A program made the position numbers and the translations under genes. Source: Synergistaceae bacterium (GTDB taxonomy: Bacteria; Synergistota; Synergistia; Synergistales; Aminobacteriaceae). From it: DNA of 46,116 nt. The DNA lies in NCBI GenBank assembly GCA_017451025.1, contig JAFSSM010000054.1, positions 1-46,116 on the forward strand. Direction: 5' to 3'. Shown here in pieces: positions 8,701 to 16,166 of this stretch (position 1 is its first letter; every line of letters starts with the position of its first letter). The notes beneath the pieces are model-generated. The model saw nothing but the letters and a program-made list of their open reading frames with translations. It searched no databases and was not told where the DNA came from.

Positions 8701-10505
8701 CAGTTTATGGTTGCAGACGGCAGGGCAGGAACAGTGTCCAGAACACTAATCTTTACTGTAAGGCTGACACTCCCTGCAGAATTTAAGGCGGTCAGTGTAG
8801 CGGTAAAAGTCTTGCCCGCGTCGCCTTCTCTAGCAGTTCCGCTTATGACTACCGCCTTATCCGCTGAGGATACACTAAACCCGGTAGGCAGCTTACCCGC
8901 AATTTTCCAGACTATATTTGTCCCGGCTGAGGCTCTGATTGTCTGGGAAAAAGCCGCCCCTTCATGAACATTCCAGCTCATGGTTGCAGAGGGCAGGACA
9001 GGAACGGTATCCAGAACATTAATCTTCACTGTCAGGCTGGCACTCCCTGCACTGTTCGAGGCAGTCAGTGTAGCAGTAAAAGTCTTGCCCGCGTCGCCTT
9101 CTCTAGCAGTTCCGCTTATGACGACCGCCTTATCCGTTGAGGATACACTAAATCCGGTCGGCAGCTTGCCCGCAATTTTCCAGACTATATTTGTCCCGGC
9201 TTCAAGCATTACATTCAAATTCACAGCATCTCCGGATACTGCTTTGACATCAATGCTTTCGGCAGAAATTCCCGCAGGAGCAACATCCTTCACATTCACC
9301 TCGATAATTCCATCTGCTGAAGTCTCACAATCTCTGCTGCTTACCGTTGCCTTTAACGGAAATTTATACATACCTGGCTTAGCTTCAGCAGACACTTTCA
9401 GCTTGCCGTCCTCTCTGGAAAAACTTATCCCTGTAACATCTGTGCTCGCCGTGCTCCACTCAACAAAACAGCTTTCCGCATTCAGGCCGCTAATACTTCC
9501 GTCGGTGAATTTACCCTTAACTTCCAGCTCGGCCTTAACTTCCGCAATACTGCCTGCTTCAACGGTAACAGCTTTGCTCAAAATTTTTGCATCTATCGAG
9601 ACCAGCGATGCCTCTAACACAGAGATTTTCACTTCTTTGCTGCAACTAGCAGCCAGCACAGGATTATCACCCGCTAGCCTGACATCAGCAGTAAGCATTA
9701 CGCTGACAGCCTCAGACTCTTCCGCAGGAGTCCCCTTGAGTGTGAACTCATGATGATATGTACCAGCCGCTTTGTCGTCATTGCTGGATACTTCCCCGTC
9801 AATCTCCAGCCAGTCAGGAAGTCCCTCTGCATTGAGCGAATATGTGTACTCTGTGTAATCGTTATCCGTGAGGTCCAGTTCAACGTCAACGCTGAATGTG
9901 TGTGTAAATTCAATGCCTGCAATTCCGGCCAAGTCAATGGAATCTGCCGTAATAGCGACATCTGCAGTCAGGATTGTTCTGTTGTAATTGTCGGTGAAGG
10001 TTGTTGTGGCGGAAGTTATGCTTGTTCCGGTTGTTTGGTCTGTCTCTGTTGAAGGGGCTGAAGGTATTCCGATAAATTCCCCGTCCTTATTCAGGAGTGA
10101 TGTATCTACATTGCTGCCTGTTACTGTTAATTTAATTTCCTGCTCTGTATTTCCCTCATTATTTGAAGCTGTAACTCTGTAGATGTGAGTCCCGGAACTT
10201 AATCCGGAAGGAGTACCGTTTATCGTGTAAATTTTTGTGGTGCTGTCTGCAGTTCCGGTAAGACCGTCAGGCAGGTTGTCAGCCCAAGTTATCCAGTCTC
10301 CTTTTATCGTAGTTATCTTGATTGTATTTACGGGGGCATATTTTTTGAGAGTTTGTTCTGCGTTTTCGGCTCCGAGTTCAGGCTTAAAATTGGGGATTGT
10401 TAGGGTTATTTTCATGGTGCTGGAATCCGAGTCTGATGCATAAGCTGTCTGAAATATCATCACTATGAAAAAAAGAAGCGCAAGCAGCTTATTCCTTATA
10501 CGCAT
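5691..10505 (-). CDS. Giant repeat-containing surface protein with Synerg-CTERM-like anchor
   Basis: About 1,604 residues. The order is: signal peptide (MRIRNKLLALLFFIVMIFQTAYA); a putative-Ig/cadherin-like segment; a first ~290-residue module; about six Ig-like repeats of 91 residues (roughly residues 433-955); a second copy of the ~290-residue module (shared features such as TYSL, AYHHEFTL, SWSTASTD); a Pro/Glu/Gln-rich linker; leucine-rich repeats (~1340-1485, for example LKHIDLTSARSVKTVDLSG); and a C-terminal SSGGCGG motif, hydrophobic segment and short basic tail. That tail resembles the Synerg-CTERM sorting signal. It is probably an adhesin or structural surface protein. Start ATG 10505 is preferred over ATG 10514 because of the distance to a GGGGGT ribosome site. 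It is downstream of a small secreted protein and an asparagine-synthase-like gene. Confidence 0.85.
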   Translation of the reverse strand: MRIRNKLLALLFFIVMIFQTAYASDSDSSTMKITLTIPNFKPELGAENAEQTLKKYAPVNTIKITTIKGDWITWADNLPDGLTGTADSTTKIYTINGTPSGLSSGTHIYRVTASNNEGNTEQEIKLTVTGSNVDTSLLNKDGEFIGIPSAPSTETDQTTGTSITSATTTFTDNYNRTILTADVAITADSIDLAGIAGIEFTHTFSVDVELDLTDNDYTEYTYSLNAEGLPDWLEIDGEVSSNDDKAAGTYHHEFTLKGTPAEESEAVSVMLTADVRLAGDNPVLAASCSKEVKISVLEASLVSIDAKILSKAVTVEAGSIAEVKAELEVKGKFTDGSISGLNAESCFVEWSTASTDVTGISFSREDGKLKVSAEAKPGMYKFPLKATVSSRDCETSADGIIEVNVKDVAPAGISAESIDVKAVSGDAVNLNVMLEAGTNIVWKIAGKLPTGFSVSSTDKAVVISGTAREGDAGKTFTATLTASNSAGSASLTVKINVLDTVPVLPSATMSWNVHEGAAFSQTIRASAGTNIVWKIAGKLPTGFSVSSADKAVVISGTAREGDAGKTFTATLTALNSAGSVSLTVKISVLDTVPALPSATINWNTKEGSAFSQTIKATAGTNIAWKIAGKLPSGFSVSSSDRAVVISGTAREGDAGKTFTATLTALNSAGSVSLTVKISVLDTVPALPSATINWNTKEGSAFSQTIKATAGTNIAWKVAGKLPSGFSVSSADKAVVISGTAREGDAGKTFTATLTASNSAGSASLTVKISVLDTVPVLPSANVSWNTNEGAAFSQTIRATAGTNIAWKVAGKLPSGFSVSSADKAVVISGTARENDAGKTFTATLTASNSAGSASLTVKINVLDTVPVLPSANVSWNVHEGVAFSETIRASAGTNIAWKYSGTVPDGLSAYSDDKTFTISGTPTAGTAGIYTLKITAANNIGYDEADVTINVSEANLMIEQKQEAPSTTTGINGESITSTLTTFTDNTGAVAASVDVAITSASNDFRATACLQFIQTFCVDTAISLLTDGFTNYTYSLDIKELPEWLETSGATFHSDNDVVSAYHHEFTLTGTPRKETAAKKLWFIAAVKVSGDNTLLEAFCSKDVNISVSQASIVSLDAEIYCENLSVNEGSSGKIAAGLTVRANLSDGSYTYLTSQDYAVSWSTASTDIQGITFSDGVLSVETGAKAGTYSLPISAAVKFGNFEVLTSKNITVNVNALPAQSVPDNSTAVNIPAADTAPHAESEAPTSRPAPDVYTNSPDTAPNPQPVFREIETQQEPELQTEPELQTETQPFQAEPQTPYAEIVPDAPSSYLDTGEADSSPGKISLSDIAQTMTTQEIEAVTTLKVADNIDNFSGVERFTNLKHIDLTSARSVKTVDLSGNNSVSRVDIADNPSVNTINLAGSKTEYVDASRCGSLEEIDVSGCESLRTLECPSCKITSLKLSGCSSLVRINVANNSITRFNASIFPQLAELECGNQSRTFAYPLSSEFNLEELANASAVQDEHIINLKAWDFGGVEITADYDLASGTAYFGKSPAKIAYDYVTGFKDVNMDVTLLGAKAGEDLPESEPESSGGCGGIVLRINAVTLALGLLILQGKMSSKS
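7830..9210 (-). repeat. Tandem 273-bp repeats encoding Ig-like domains
   Basis: The same landmark (tcttgcc on the plus strand) recurs at 7991, 8264, 8537, 8810 and 9083, exactly 273 bases apart, equal to 91 codons. Five close units plus a more diverged one lie in frame inside the giant surface gene. Near-identical units of this size can recombine, changing protein length without shifting the frame. Confidence 0.92.
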
Positions 10506-10523
10506 AAAGAACATTACCCCCAG

Positions 10524-10898
10524 TTAGTTTACGTTTATGTTAAGAATGATTTCAACATTGTTTAATTTTACCCTATCATCGAGCGTAAAACATTCGTATT
10601 TCATTATGGCTTTGTGATACCTTCCGCGTTCAAGTTCACGGTTAAGTTCAATTGTGGTCAAAGTTTTGCCTGGAGGGATTACGTCGGAACTCCATATTGC
10701 TTGGCCGTTCTCTAGGAATAAAGTTATCTTGAAGCTGCAAGAATTTTCGTCAGGGTTCCGGAAGTTTACTTTTTGGGTTCTATGTCCGGCAGAGAAATTC
10801 AGGATTTCATAACCAGGTACAAAGATATTTCTGCAGTAAGCATATTTACTCTGCAAGATTATCATTACCCCCAGTATGAGTAACAGCTTATTTTTCAT
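10524..10898 (-). CDS. Small secreted protein of unknown function
   Basis: About 124 residues with a clear signal peptide (MKNKLLLILGVMIILQSKYAYC). The mature part looks all-beta, with a segment IPPGKTLTTIELNRELERGRYHKAIMKYECF that suggests an Ig-like sandwich, as in small secreted proteins found near surface polymers in other anaerobes; this is a pattern impression only. Start ATG 10898 was chosen for the GGAAGAG before it; ATG 10913 in frame has no ribosome site. It lies 10 bases upstream of the giant surface protein gene and is very likely co-transcribed with it, so it may be a partner or chaperone for that protein. Confidence 0.65.
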   Translation of the reverse strand: MKNKLLLILGVMIILQSKYAYCRNIFVPGYEILNFSAGHRTQKVNFRNPDENSCSFKITLFLENGQAIWSSDVIPPGKTLTTIELNRELERGRYHKAIMKYECFTLDDRVKLNNVEIILNINVN

Positions 10899-10936
10899 GA
10901 ATACTCTTCCCATACCAGAGGGTGGTGTTTTTATGA

Positions 10937-12652
10937 TTAGTGCTTCAGCTTGAGAAAACGGAGAATTTTTCCTGCGACTCTTCTGGGGAATGTAAGTACT
11001 TTCTTTCGCAGGAAACGCTTAGCTTTTAGGGCTGAGGTCATAAGGTGGCCGCTTGCTGAAGAGTATGCCGGTTCTGTGAATGAGCAGAGATCGTCAAAAA
11101 GACCTGATGCCGTGCCTTCGCTGATAAGAATATCCTTGAGGGTCTTGGCCACAGCGACCACAGAATGGCACATGGAGATCGGGTAGTGTGTTGTGCGCCT
11201 GAAGTATTCCTCAGCGTAGAGGCATATTTCCTCGTCAAAATATGTAGCGAATAACTTTCTGAGAGGAAGGCTTTCAAATGCCTGCTTGACTAATTTCTGA
11301 GGAGTTCCTTTTTCGAGCGGATGGTTGTTGTGTTCAAGCAGACGAGAAACTTCATGGTCTCTTACCGGAGCAAAAAAGTCTGTAGCTTGCACTTCTTTTG
11401 TTGTGCTGAATGGAAATTTTGCGCTGAGCCTGCGGGCAAAATCTCGGGTCTTCTCATCAATGCTTTCGTTATTAGTGAATTTGAAGTTCAGGAGTTCAGG
11501 AGCATAACGTTCATAAATAACTGCCATGAGTAAATTATTGTCTCCGCAGTCAGGATCATTAAGCTTGAGTTGCTGCAGTTCCCAGTCCATCAGCGGCGAA
11601 ATTTTGTACTCATTAGCTACAAGTGACTCCACTGCTTCCTGTCCATGATGATATCTCTGCCATGTCTCACGGTAAATCAGCGATGAGGGCCACAAACCTG
11701 CAGACAATCCAGTTTTCTGGCTGATTTTGTCTATATGATCCTGCAGTATACGTTTTGTTGAATAGCGAAATTCTGCACGGAGCGAGCCGGAAAATGCCCA
11801 AGCCTGAGATGCCATAGAGACAAAAAAACGTTCCGTTCCGACCATTGAATGCCAGTATTCCCTGAGCGTTTCACCGCCGCCGCCGGTAATCTTGTAGCGT
11901 TTATCCTCGTACTTGCTGTATTTGTGCTGCATCTGGTTATGGGTTGACATTTTTGCATAAAACGGAATTTTTACGCTGTCTTCAAAACTGAAATTCAGAA
12001 TGCCGCCAGTGAAATTTTCATCATTGTTGAGTGTAAAGCCCAGAGCTGAAGCAATCACCGAAGCATTCCTGTAGTCCTGCTCAAATGTATAGCTTTTGCC
12101 CTGATAACAGCGGACGCATATTTTGTTCAGGTCAATCCCAGACTTCAGCAGTGTAACAAATACCATTCTGCTGTCCAGCCCGCCGGATAAATCAGCCTCA
12201 ATATTGGACGTAACACTACTAAGACCGCAGAAGAAGCTCTTCCATCTGGCAAACCACCTGTCGAGAATCTTCATGCCCTCAGGTGAACTAAGCCACACAG
12301 TATTTTCATGGTAGTCAATATATTCGAGTTCATACTTTCCAGCAGAAATGTCAATATGGACGATTGCATTTCTTGGAAGTATCTCGATTTCATTCAGCAT
12401 AGTCTGGGAATAAGACAAGGAAGTCATGCCCGCAGCCAAAAAATGATTCGCGTAATCCCTGTTCAAGCTCAGCCTGACTCTCGTGCGCAGATACTCGCTC
12501 AGCCTCAGGAACGAATTGCTCAGTACAAACCTTCCGCCCTGATGATACAGATAAAGCCCGTAGCACCCTACGAAATCCTGCATAACAGTTATTCTATTTC
12601 CTGCCCTCTCGACATATACATAAGCTCCATTGCCAACAAGCCTATTCTTCAA
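10937..12652 (-). CDS. Asparagine-synthase-like ATP-PPase, frame-disrupted at its start
   Basis: The uninterrupted frame (571 codons from a TTG at 12652) contains the ATP-pyrophosphatase loop EADLSGGLDSRMVF typical of asparagine synthase-like enzymes, and a long C-terminal helical part. The coding pattern clearly continues upstream of 12652 (reads SVEDNFFIIDSQ, then LTKLYGFSVQDNG) up to a (GTGAG)4 tract, but no ATG is in frame there. ATG 12821, just upstream of the tract, is off by one base; one extra repeat unit would give a 629-residue protein starting MAVYTISPHLTSPHANFF. There is no Cys at position 2, so no glutaminase activity is expected. Relatives often amidate or modify cell-surface polysaccharides; this role is inferred. 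It is followed by two secreted-protein genes. Confidence 0.75.
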   Translation of the reverse strand: MKNRLVGNGAYVYVERAGNRITVMQDFVGCYGLYLYHQGGRFVLSNSFLRLSEYLRTRVRLSLNRDYANHFLAAGMTSLSYSQTMLNEIEILPRNAIVHIDISAGKYELEYIDYHENTVWLSSPEGMKILDRWFARWKSFFCGLSSVTSNIEADLSGGLDSRMVFVTLLKSGIDLNKICVRCYQGKSYTFEQDYRNASVIASALGFTLNNDENFTGGILNFSFEDSVKIPFYAKMSTHNQMQHKYSKYEDKRYKITGGGGETLREYWHSMVGTERFFVSMASQAWAFSGSLRAEFRYSTKRILQDHIDKISQKTGLSAGLWPSSLIYRETWQRYHHGQEAVESLVANEYKISPLMDWELQQLKLNDPDCGDNNLLMAVIYERYAPELLNFKFTNNESIDEKTRDFARRLSAKFPFSTTKEVQATDFFAPVRDHEVSRLLEHNNHPLEKGTPQKLVKQAFESLPLRKLFATYFDEEICLYAEEYFRRTTHYPISMCHSVVAVAKTLKDILISEGTASGLFDDLCSFTEPAYSSASGHLMTSALKAKRFLRKKVLTFPRRVAGKILRFLKLKH

Positions 12653-12784
12653 GTCTTCCGGCCTGTTGGACTCATCATAAATCCCATTATCCTGAACGGA
12701 AAAACCATAGAGCTTTGTTAATACGTTGTCCAGACTCTGGGAATCAATTATGAAAAAGTTGTCTTCTACAGAGAAAAAATTAGC

Positions 12785-12804
12785 GTGAGGTGAGGTGAGG
12801 TGAG
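12785..12804. repeat. (GTGAG)4 simple-sequence repeat
   Basis: Four perfect GTGAG units (CTCAC on the minus strand) lie between ATG 12821 and the main asparagine-synthase-like frame. With four units the ATG frame ends at a TAA after 13 codons. With five or two units it joins the main frame. This is the layout of a translational phase-variation switch. Confidence 0.95.
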
Positions 12805-12806
12805 AT

Positions 12807-12870
12807 GGTATACACAGCCATAATTTTTATGTCAACTCTTTTCGTAAAATGAATGCTGTGAATTATACCA
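12807..12870 (-). promoter_or_regulatory. Two candidate promoters of the asparagine-synthase-like gene
   Basis: Upstream candidate: extended -10 TGGTATAAT (12870-12862), which would transcribe ATG 12821. Downstream candidate: TTGACA (12835-12830), 17-base spacer, TATACC (12812-12807), which would start inside the GTGAG repeat and leave ATG 12821 out of the message. Which is used changes the meaning of the repeat. Confidence 0.5.
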
Positions 12871-12877
12871 CAATCAA

Positions 12878-13120
12878 TTACGGCCGGTATATCTGCTTCG
12901 AGCGGTCAGCCCTCTTCCGTTCCGCCTCGCGCCTGTATGCGTTCTCCAGTGCACTCACCACATCCTTCCAGCGCATATTCCACGCAGTTTCGGCCTTGCA
13001 CGGCGCAGAATAATCCGGCCTGTCCACAGCACCAATGTCCTTAGGCTTCTTGTGCACTGTAAAAGACTCTCCGTCAAACGATATGCTCGAACCATCTGGA
13101 AACGGAATGTACACCCTCAT
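12878..13120 (-). CDS. Small conserved-looking protein of unknown function
   Basis: 80 residues, beginning MRVYIPFPDGSSISFDGE and ending in a charged helix (ALENAYRREAERKRADRSKQIYRP). No domain is recognised. Its ATG overlaps the stop of the RimI-like gene as ATGA, so it is translationally coupled and is the last gene of the long minus-strand operon. It lacks a signal peptide or membrane segment and is probably cytoplasmic. Confidence 0.6.
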   Translation of the reverse strand: MRVYIPFPDGSSISFDGESFTVHKKPKDIGAVDRPDYSAPCKAETAWNMRWKDVVSALENAYRREAERKRADRSKQIYRP

Positions 13121-13590
13121 TGTCCCGGCCTCAGAGGCAGATTCGCACTCATCACTATTGCGTCGTCGCCGTTCGAGTAATACCCCTGCCGGACTCTCTC
13201 ACGACGAAACGACAGCCCAGAATACAGCGCAATTGCTCCCTTGTTAGACTTCCTGACCCGCAGACGCAATATCCTCATGTTCAGGTACAGTGCACAGTCG
13301 CTCACAGCAAGCAATAACTGCGTACCGATGCCCTGCCTCTGGTGCCTGCTGTCGACCAAAAGCCACATCAATATACCCGCCCGTTTTTCCCGGCCAAGTA
13401 CTGCATAGCCCAGAAGCGGAGCCTCCGCCGTCGTAGCGAAAGCCCCGATATACGTCGTCTCGTTATTGGAGTCCTGCCCCAAATCCTGACGTATCACTTC
13501 CTCAGGCCATGCATAAGAAGCTCCGGCGTTGAGCCGCAGGATTCCGGGCAGGTCGTTATAGTTCAGAAAATCTATCTCCGGCAGGTACAA
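13117..13590 (-). CDS. RimI-like N-acetyltransferase (GNAT)
   Basis: About 157 residues with a GNAT fold resembling RimI (ribosomal-protein-alanine N-acetyltransferase): PEEVIRQDLG, GYAVLGREKRAGILMWLLVDSRHQRQGIGTQLL (acetyl-CoA loop Q-x-x-G-x-G), and LRVRKSNKGAIALYSGLSFRRE near the end. TTG 13590 is preferred as the start because it lies 4 bases after the purA stop with AGAGGA nearby; a GTG at 13638 would overlap purA by 44 bases. Neighbours are purA upstream and an 80-residue unknown downstream (ATGA overlap). Confidence 0.78.
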   Translation of the reverse strand: MYLPEIDFLNYNDLPGILRLNAGASYAWPEEVIRQDLGQDSNNETTYIGAFATTAEAPLLGYAVLGREKRAGILMWLLVDSRHQRQGIGTQLLLAVSDCALYLNMRILRLRVRKSNKGAIALYSGLSFRRERVRQGYYSNGDDAIVMSANLPLRPGQ

Positions 13591-13594
13591 GCTG

Positions 13595-14887
13595 CTACAT
13601 TCCTCTGTTGATGGTCTGGTTCCTGTCCGCTCCCACACCGATTAATCCTACTGGCACTCCGAGTTTGTCCTCGATGTACTTCACGTAGGACTGTGCATTC
13701 GCCGGAAGCTCCTCGAACGTCTTGCAGTTAGTGATGTCGTAGTCCCAGCCCGGCAGTGTCTCGTACACGGGCTGAAGCTCCGCGAGAGTCCGCGTGTCGT
13801 TCGGCCAAGTCGTGATTCTCTGGCCGTTAAGCTCGTAGGCCGTGCAGACCTTAATTCCGCCCATGCTCGTAAGCACGTCCAGTTTTGTTAGGGCAATAAC
13901 ATTTGCGCCGTTAAGCTCCATCGAGTACTTGAGGCCCGGAATGTCCAGCCATCCGCAGCGTCTCGGACGGCCTGTCGTTGCACCGAACTCTCCGCCGTTT
14001 GCACGGAGCTTTTCGCCCATCTCAGTAAAGTCCTCCGTCGGGAATGGACCCTCGCCGACTCTCGTCGTGTATGCCTTCACAACAGCAATAACCCTTGTCA
14101 AATCGTTGGGGGCTAATCCTGTTCCGGTGAACGCACCCGCCGCAGAAGTTGAAGAACTCGTTACGTAGGGATATGTGCCGTGATCTATGTCGAGCAGTGC
14201 CGCCTGCGCACCCTCAAGCAAAATGTGCTTGCCATCGTCCGCTGCTTTGCGCAACAGTGCCCGCGTGTCGTCAACGTATGGCGCAATTGCCTCGCCCCAT
14301 TTCCTCGCAGGCTCGTAGACTTCGTCGAACGGAAGCGGCTTCTGGTTGTAGAGCCTGGTGAAAATCTGGTTCTTCTCCTCCAGAATGTACGTCAGCCTCT
14401 CCCTCAGAACTTCAGGGTTAATCAGGTCCTCAACCCTAAGGCCGGAACGCGAATATTTGTCCACGTAGCACGGGCCGATCCCGCGTCCTGTCGTGCCGAT
14501 CTTGCGTCCCTTTCCGCGCGCTTCTTCCTGCAGCTTGTCGAGCATCCTGTGATAGGGCATTACTACGTGTGCGTGAGGACTGACCGCTAATCTCGCTCTG
14601 TCCTGTCCGCGTGCGAAAAGCTCTCCGGTCTCCGCGAGGAACTGTTCAGGGTCAAGCACTAAGCCGTTCCCGAGAACGCATAGTTTTCCGGGATAGAGCA
14701 TTCCCGAAGGCAGAAGGTGAAACACCGTCTTCTGGCCGTCGGTTATAACCGTGTGGCCGGCGTTCGCTCCGCCCTGAAAGCGCACGAACACATCAACATC
14801 ACTGCCAAGCATGTCAACTACTTTGCCTTTGCCTTCGTCGCCCCACTGTGCTCCTACAAGCAAGTCTACATTCTTCAATCTCTGCAT
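13595..14887 (-). CDS. purA: Adenylosuccinate synthetase
   Basis: 430 residues, full family length. It joins IMP and aspartate with GTP in the first committed step to AMP. Diagnostic motifs are the N-terminal GAQWGDEGKGK loop, GGANAGHTV, GTTGRGIGPCYVDK, LLEGAQAALLDIDHGTYPYVTSS, TRVGEGPFPTE, TTGRPRRCGWLD, and ALTKLDVL near the base-binding site. It lies 4 bases after the S41 peptidase in the direction opposite to reading on the plus strand (ctpA stops at 14892, downstream of it is purA), in the same operon. It is a housekeeping gene and gives confidence in the strand and frame of the block. Confidence 0.98.
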   Translation of the reverse strand: MQRLKNVDLLVGAQWGDEGKGKVVDMLGSDVDVFVRFQGGANAGHTVITDGQKTVFHLLPSGMLYPGKLCVLGNGLVLDPEQFLAETGELFARGQDRARLAVSPHAHVVMPYHRMLDKLQEEARGKGRKIGTTGRGIGPCYVDKYSRSGLRVEDLINPEVLRERLTYILEEKNQIFTRLYNQKPLPFDEVYEPARKWGEAIAPYVDDTRALLRKAADDGKHILLEGAQAALLDIDHGTYPYVTSSSTSAAGAFTGTGLAPNDLTRVIAVVKAYTTRVGEGPFPTEDFTEMGEKLRANGGEFGATTGRPRRCGWLDIPGLKYSMELNGANVIALTKLDVLTSMGGIKVCTAYELNGQRITTWPNDTRTLAELQPVYETLPGWDYDITNCKTFEELPANAQSYVKYIEDKLGVPVGLIGVGADRNQTINRGM

Positions 14888-14891
14888 CTCC

Positions 14892-16130
14892 TTATCTCCT
14901 GCCTGCTACAGCCCGAAGTGATTTCTTCACCTCTGTGATTGCTCGCTGCAGCTGCTCATCTTTCGTTATGTCTCTGTCGGGTTCGCCCTTTACCTCAATA
15001 TCCGGCGAAAGTCCTACGTGGTCAATCACTTTTCCGGACGGCGTGTAGTACCTCGCTATCGTAACGTACACTCCGCTTCCGTCGGTCAACGGGAATAATG
15101 TCTGAACGCTTCCCTTGCCGAAACTCTTTTCACCGATTAACTTGGCCCGGCCTCTGTCATTGAGTGCTCCGGCTACTATCTCGCTCGCGCTGGCACTCCC
15201 GCCGTTAATCAGCACAACCATCGGTACGTTCGTCAAGTATTGGGACTTGTCGACGTTGTACTTCTCGTTTGCGCGCTCGGAACGTCCCTTAGTCTCAACC
15301 ACTAGGCCGTTGCGCACAAACATGCTCACGATCTTTACGCTGGCATCAAGCAAGCCGCCGCCGTTGTTGCGCAGGTCGAGAATCAGTGCCCTCATTCCCT
15401 GCTTGATGAGGTCGCGGAGTCCGCTCCTGGCTTCCTCGCTGGTGCTGTGCTTGAACTGAGTCAGCTTGAGATAGCCTATGTCGTCCGATAGCATCTCGTA
15501 GCGCACACTCTTGAGCTTGATTATCTCGCGTGTGATCTCAAAGCTGAGGAGTTCATCCTCGCCTTCGCGGCGCACCCACACCGTAACTTTCGTATCGGGG
15601 TCCCCTCTGAGTTTCTGCACTACTCTGTCCGAAGTCCAGCCTACTACCACTTCGTTATCGACCTTCACGATCTGGTCTTTGGGCTTCAGTCCTGCGCGTT
15701 CCGCCGGCGAATCTTCCATAGGGCTTATCACGAGAATTGCTCCGTCCCTGTCTCCTACGTACATTCCCAGTCCGCCGTACTTGCCCTCAAGCTCAATCTC
15801 CTCGTCCTTGAGCTGGCGGGGCGACACGAAACGCGTGTACGGATCCTTCCACGCCTCGACCATTCCTTTAGCCGCACCGTGAAGAAGATCATCCTCTTCT
15901 ACCGGCTTCTCCTCTGCATCAACCTGGTAGCTCTCAATCAGAAGCCTAACTTGGCGCAGAAGCCACAATGAGCGCACGTTGAAGGGGGATATTCTGTTGA
16001 AGTCCGATTCGGAAAATTCCGCCGCCGGAGCACTTACGCCTCCAAATCCGTAGACGAATCCCAGCGCGGCCAGAATTATAATCGCCAGAACATAAAGCCT
16101 GTTCTTGGAATCATTCAATGATTTATGCAC
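14892..16130 (-). CDS. ctpA: S41-family C-terminal processing peptidase
   Basis: 412 residues. An N-terminal membrane anchor (NRLYVLAIIILAALGFVYGFGG) is followed by a PDZ domain (YGGLGMYVGDRDGAILVISPMEDSPAERAGLKPKDQI) and the S41 serine protease core with the catalytic serine in GGSASASEIVAGAL and the lysine in GEKSFGKGSVQTLF. Such enzymes process or degrade envelope proteins and often regulate cell-wall hydrolases, which fits the two EnvC-like proteins encoded immediately upstream. The start is a GTG at 16130; a TTG at 16118 with a better spaced AGGTG is an alternative. The final VKKSLRAVAGRR tail is basic. Confidence 0.93.
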   Translation of the reverse strand: MHKSLNDSKNRLYVLAIIILAALGFVYGFGGVSAPAAEFSESDFNRISPFNVRSLWLLRQVRLLIESYQVDAEEKPVEEDDLLHGAAKGMVEAWKDPYTRFVSPRQLKDEEIELEGKYGGLGMYVGDRDGAILVISPMEDSPAERAGLKPKDQIVKVDNEVVVGWTSDRVVQKLRGDPDTKVTVWVRREGEDELLSFEITREIIKLKSVRYEMLSDDIGYLKLTQFKHSTSEEARSGLRDLIKQGMRALILDLRNNGGGLLDASVKIVSMFVRNGLVVETKGRSERANEKYNVDKSQYLTNVPMVVLINGGSASASEIVAGALNDRGRAKLIGEKSFGKGSVQTLFPLTDGSGVYVTIARYYTPSGKVIDHVGLSPDIEVKGEPDRDITKDEQLQRAITEVKKSLRAVAGRR

Positions 16131-16166
16131 CTGCCTTGTGAGAATAGCAAAAATTATACAGCTTTA

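Noticed and set aside
7915-9753. Two long plus-strand open frames (7915-8967 and 8980-9753)
   Set aside because: They lie antisense to the Ig-like repeats and have the same 91-codon period because they mirror the repeats. No ribosome sites; composition reflects the opposite strand.
12653-12720. Translation of the asparagine-synthase-like gene from TTG 12652 as the true start
   Set aside because: Kept only as the formal open frame. There is no good ribosome site and the coding pattern continues upstream to the repeat, so it is probably not the natural start.
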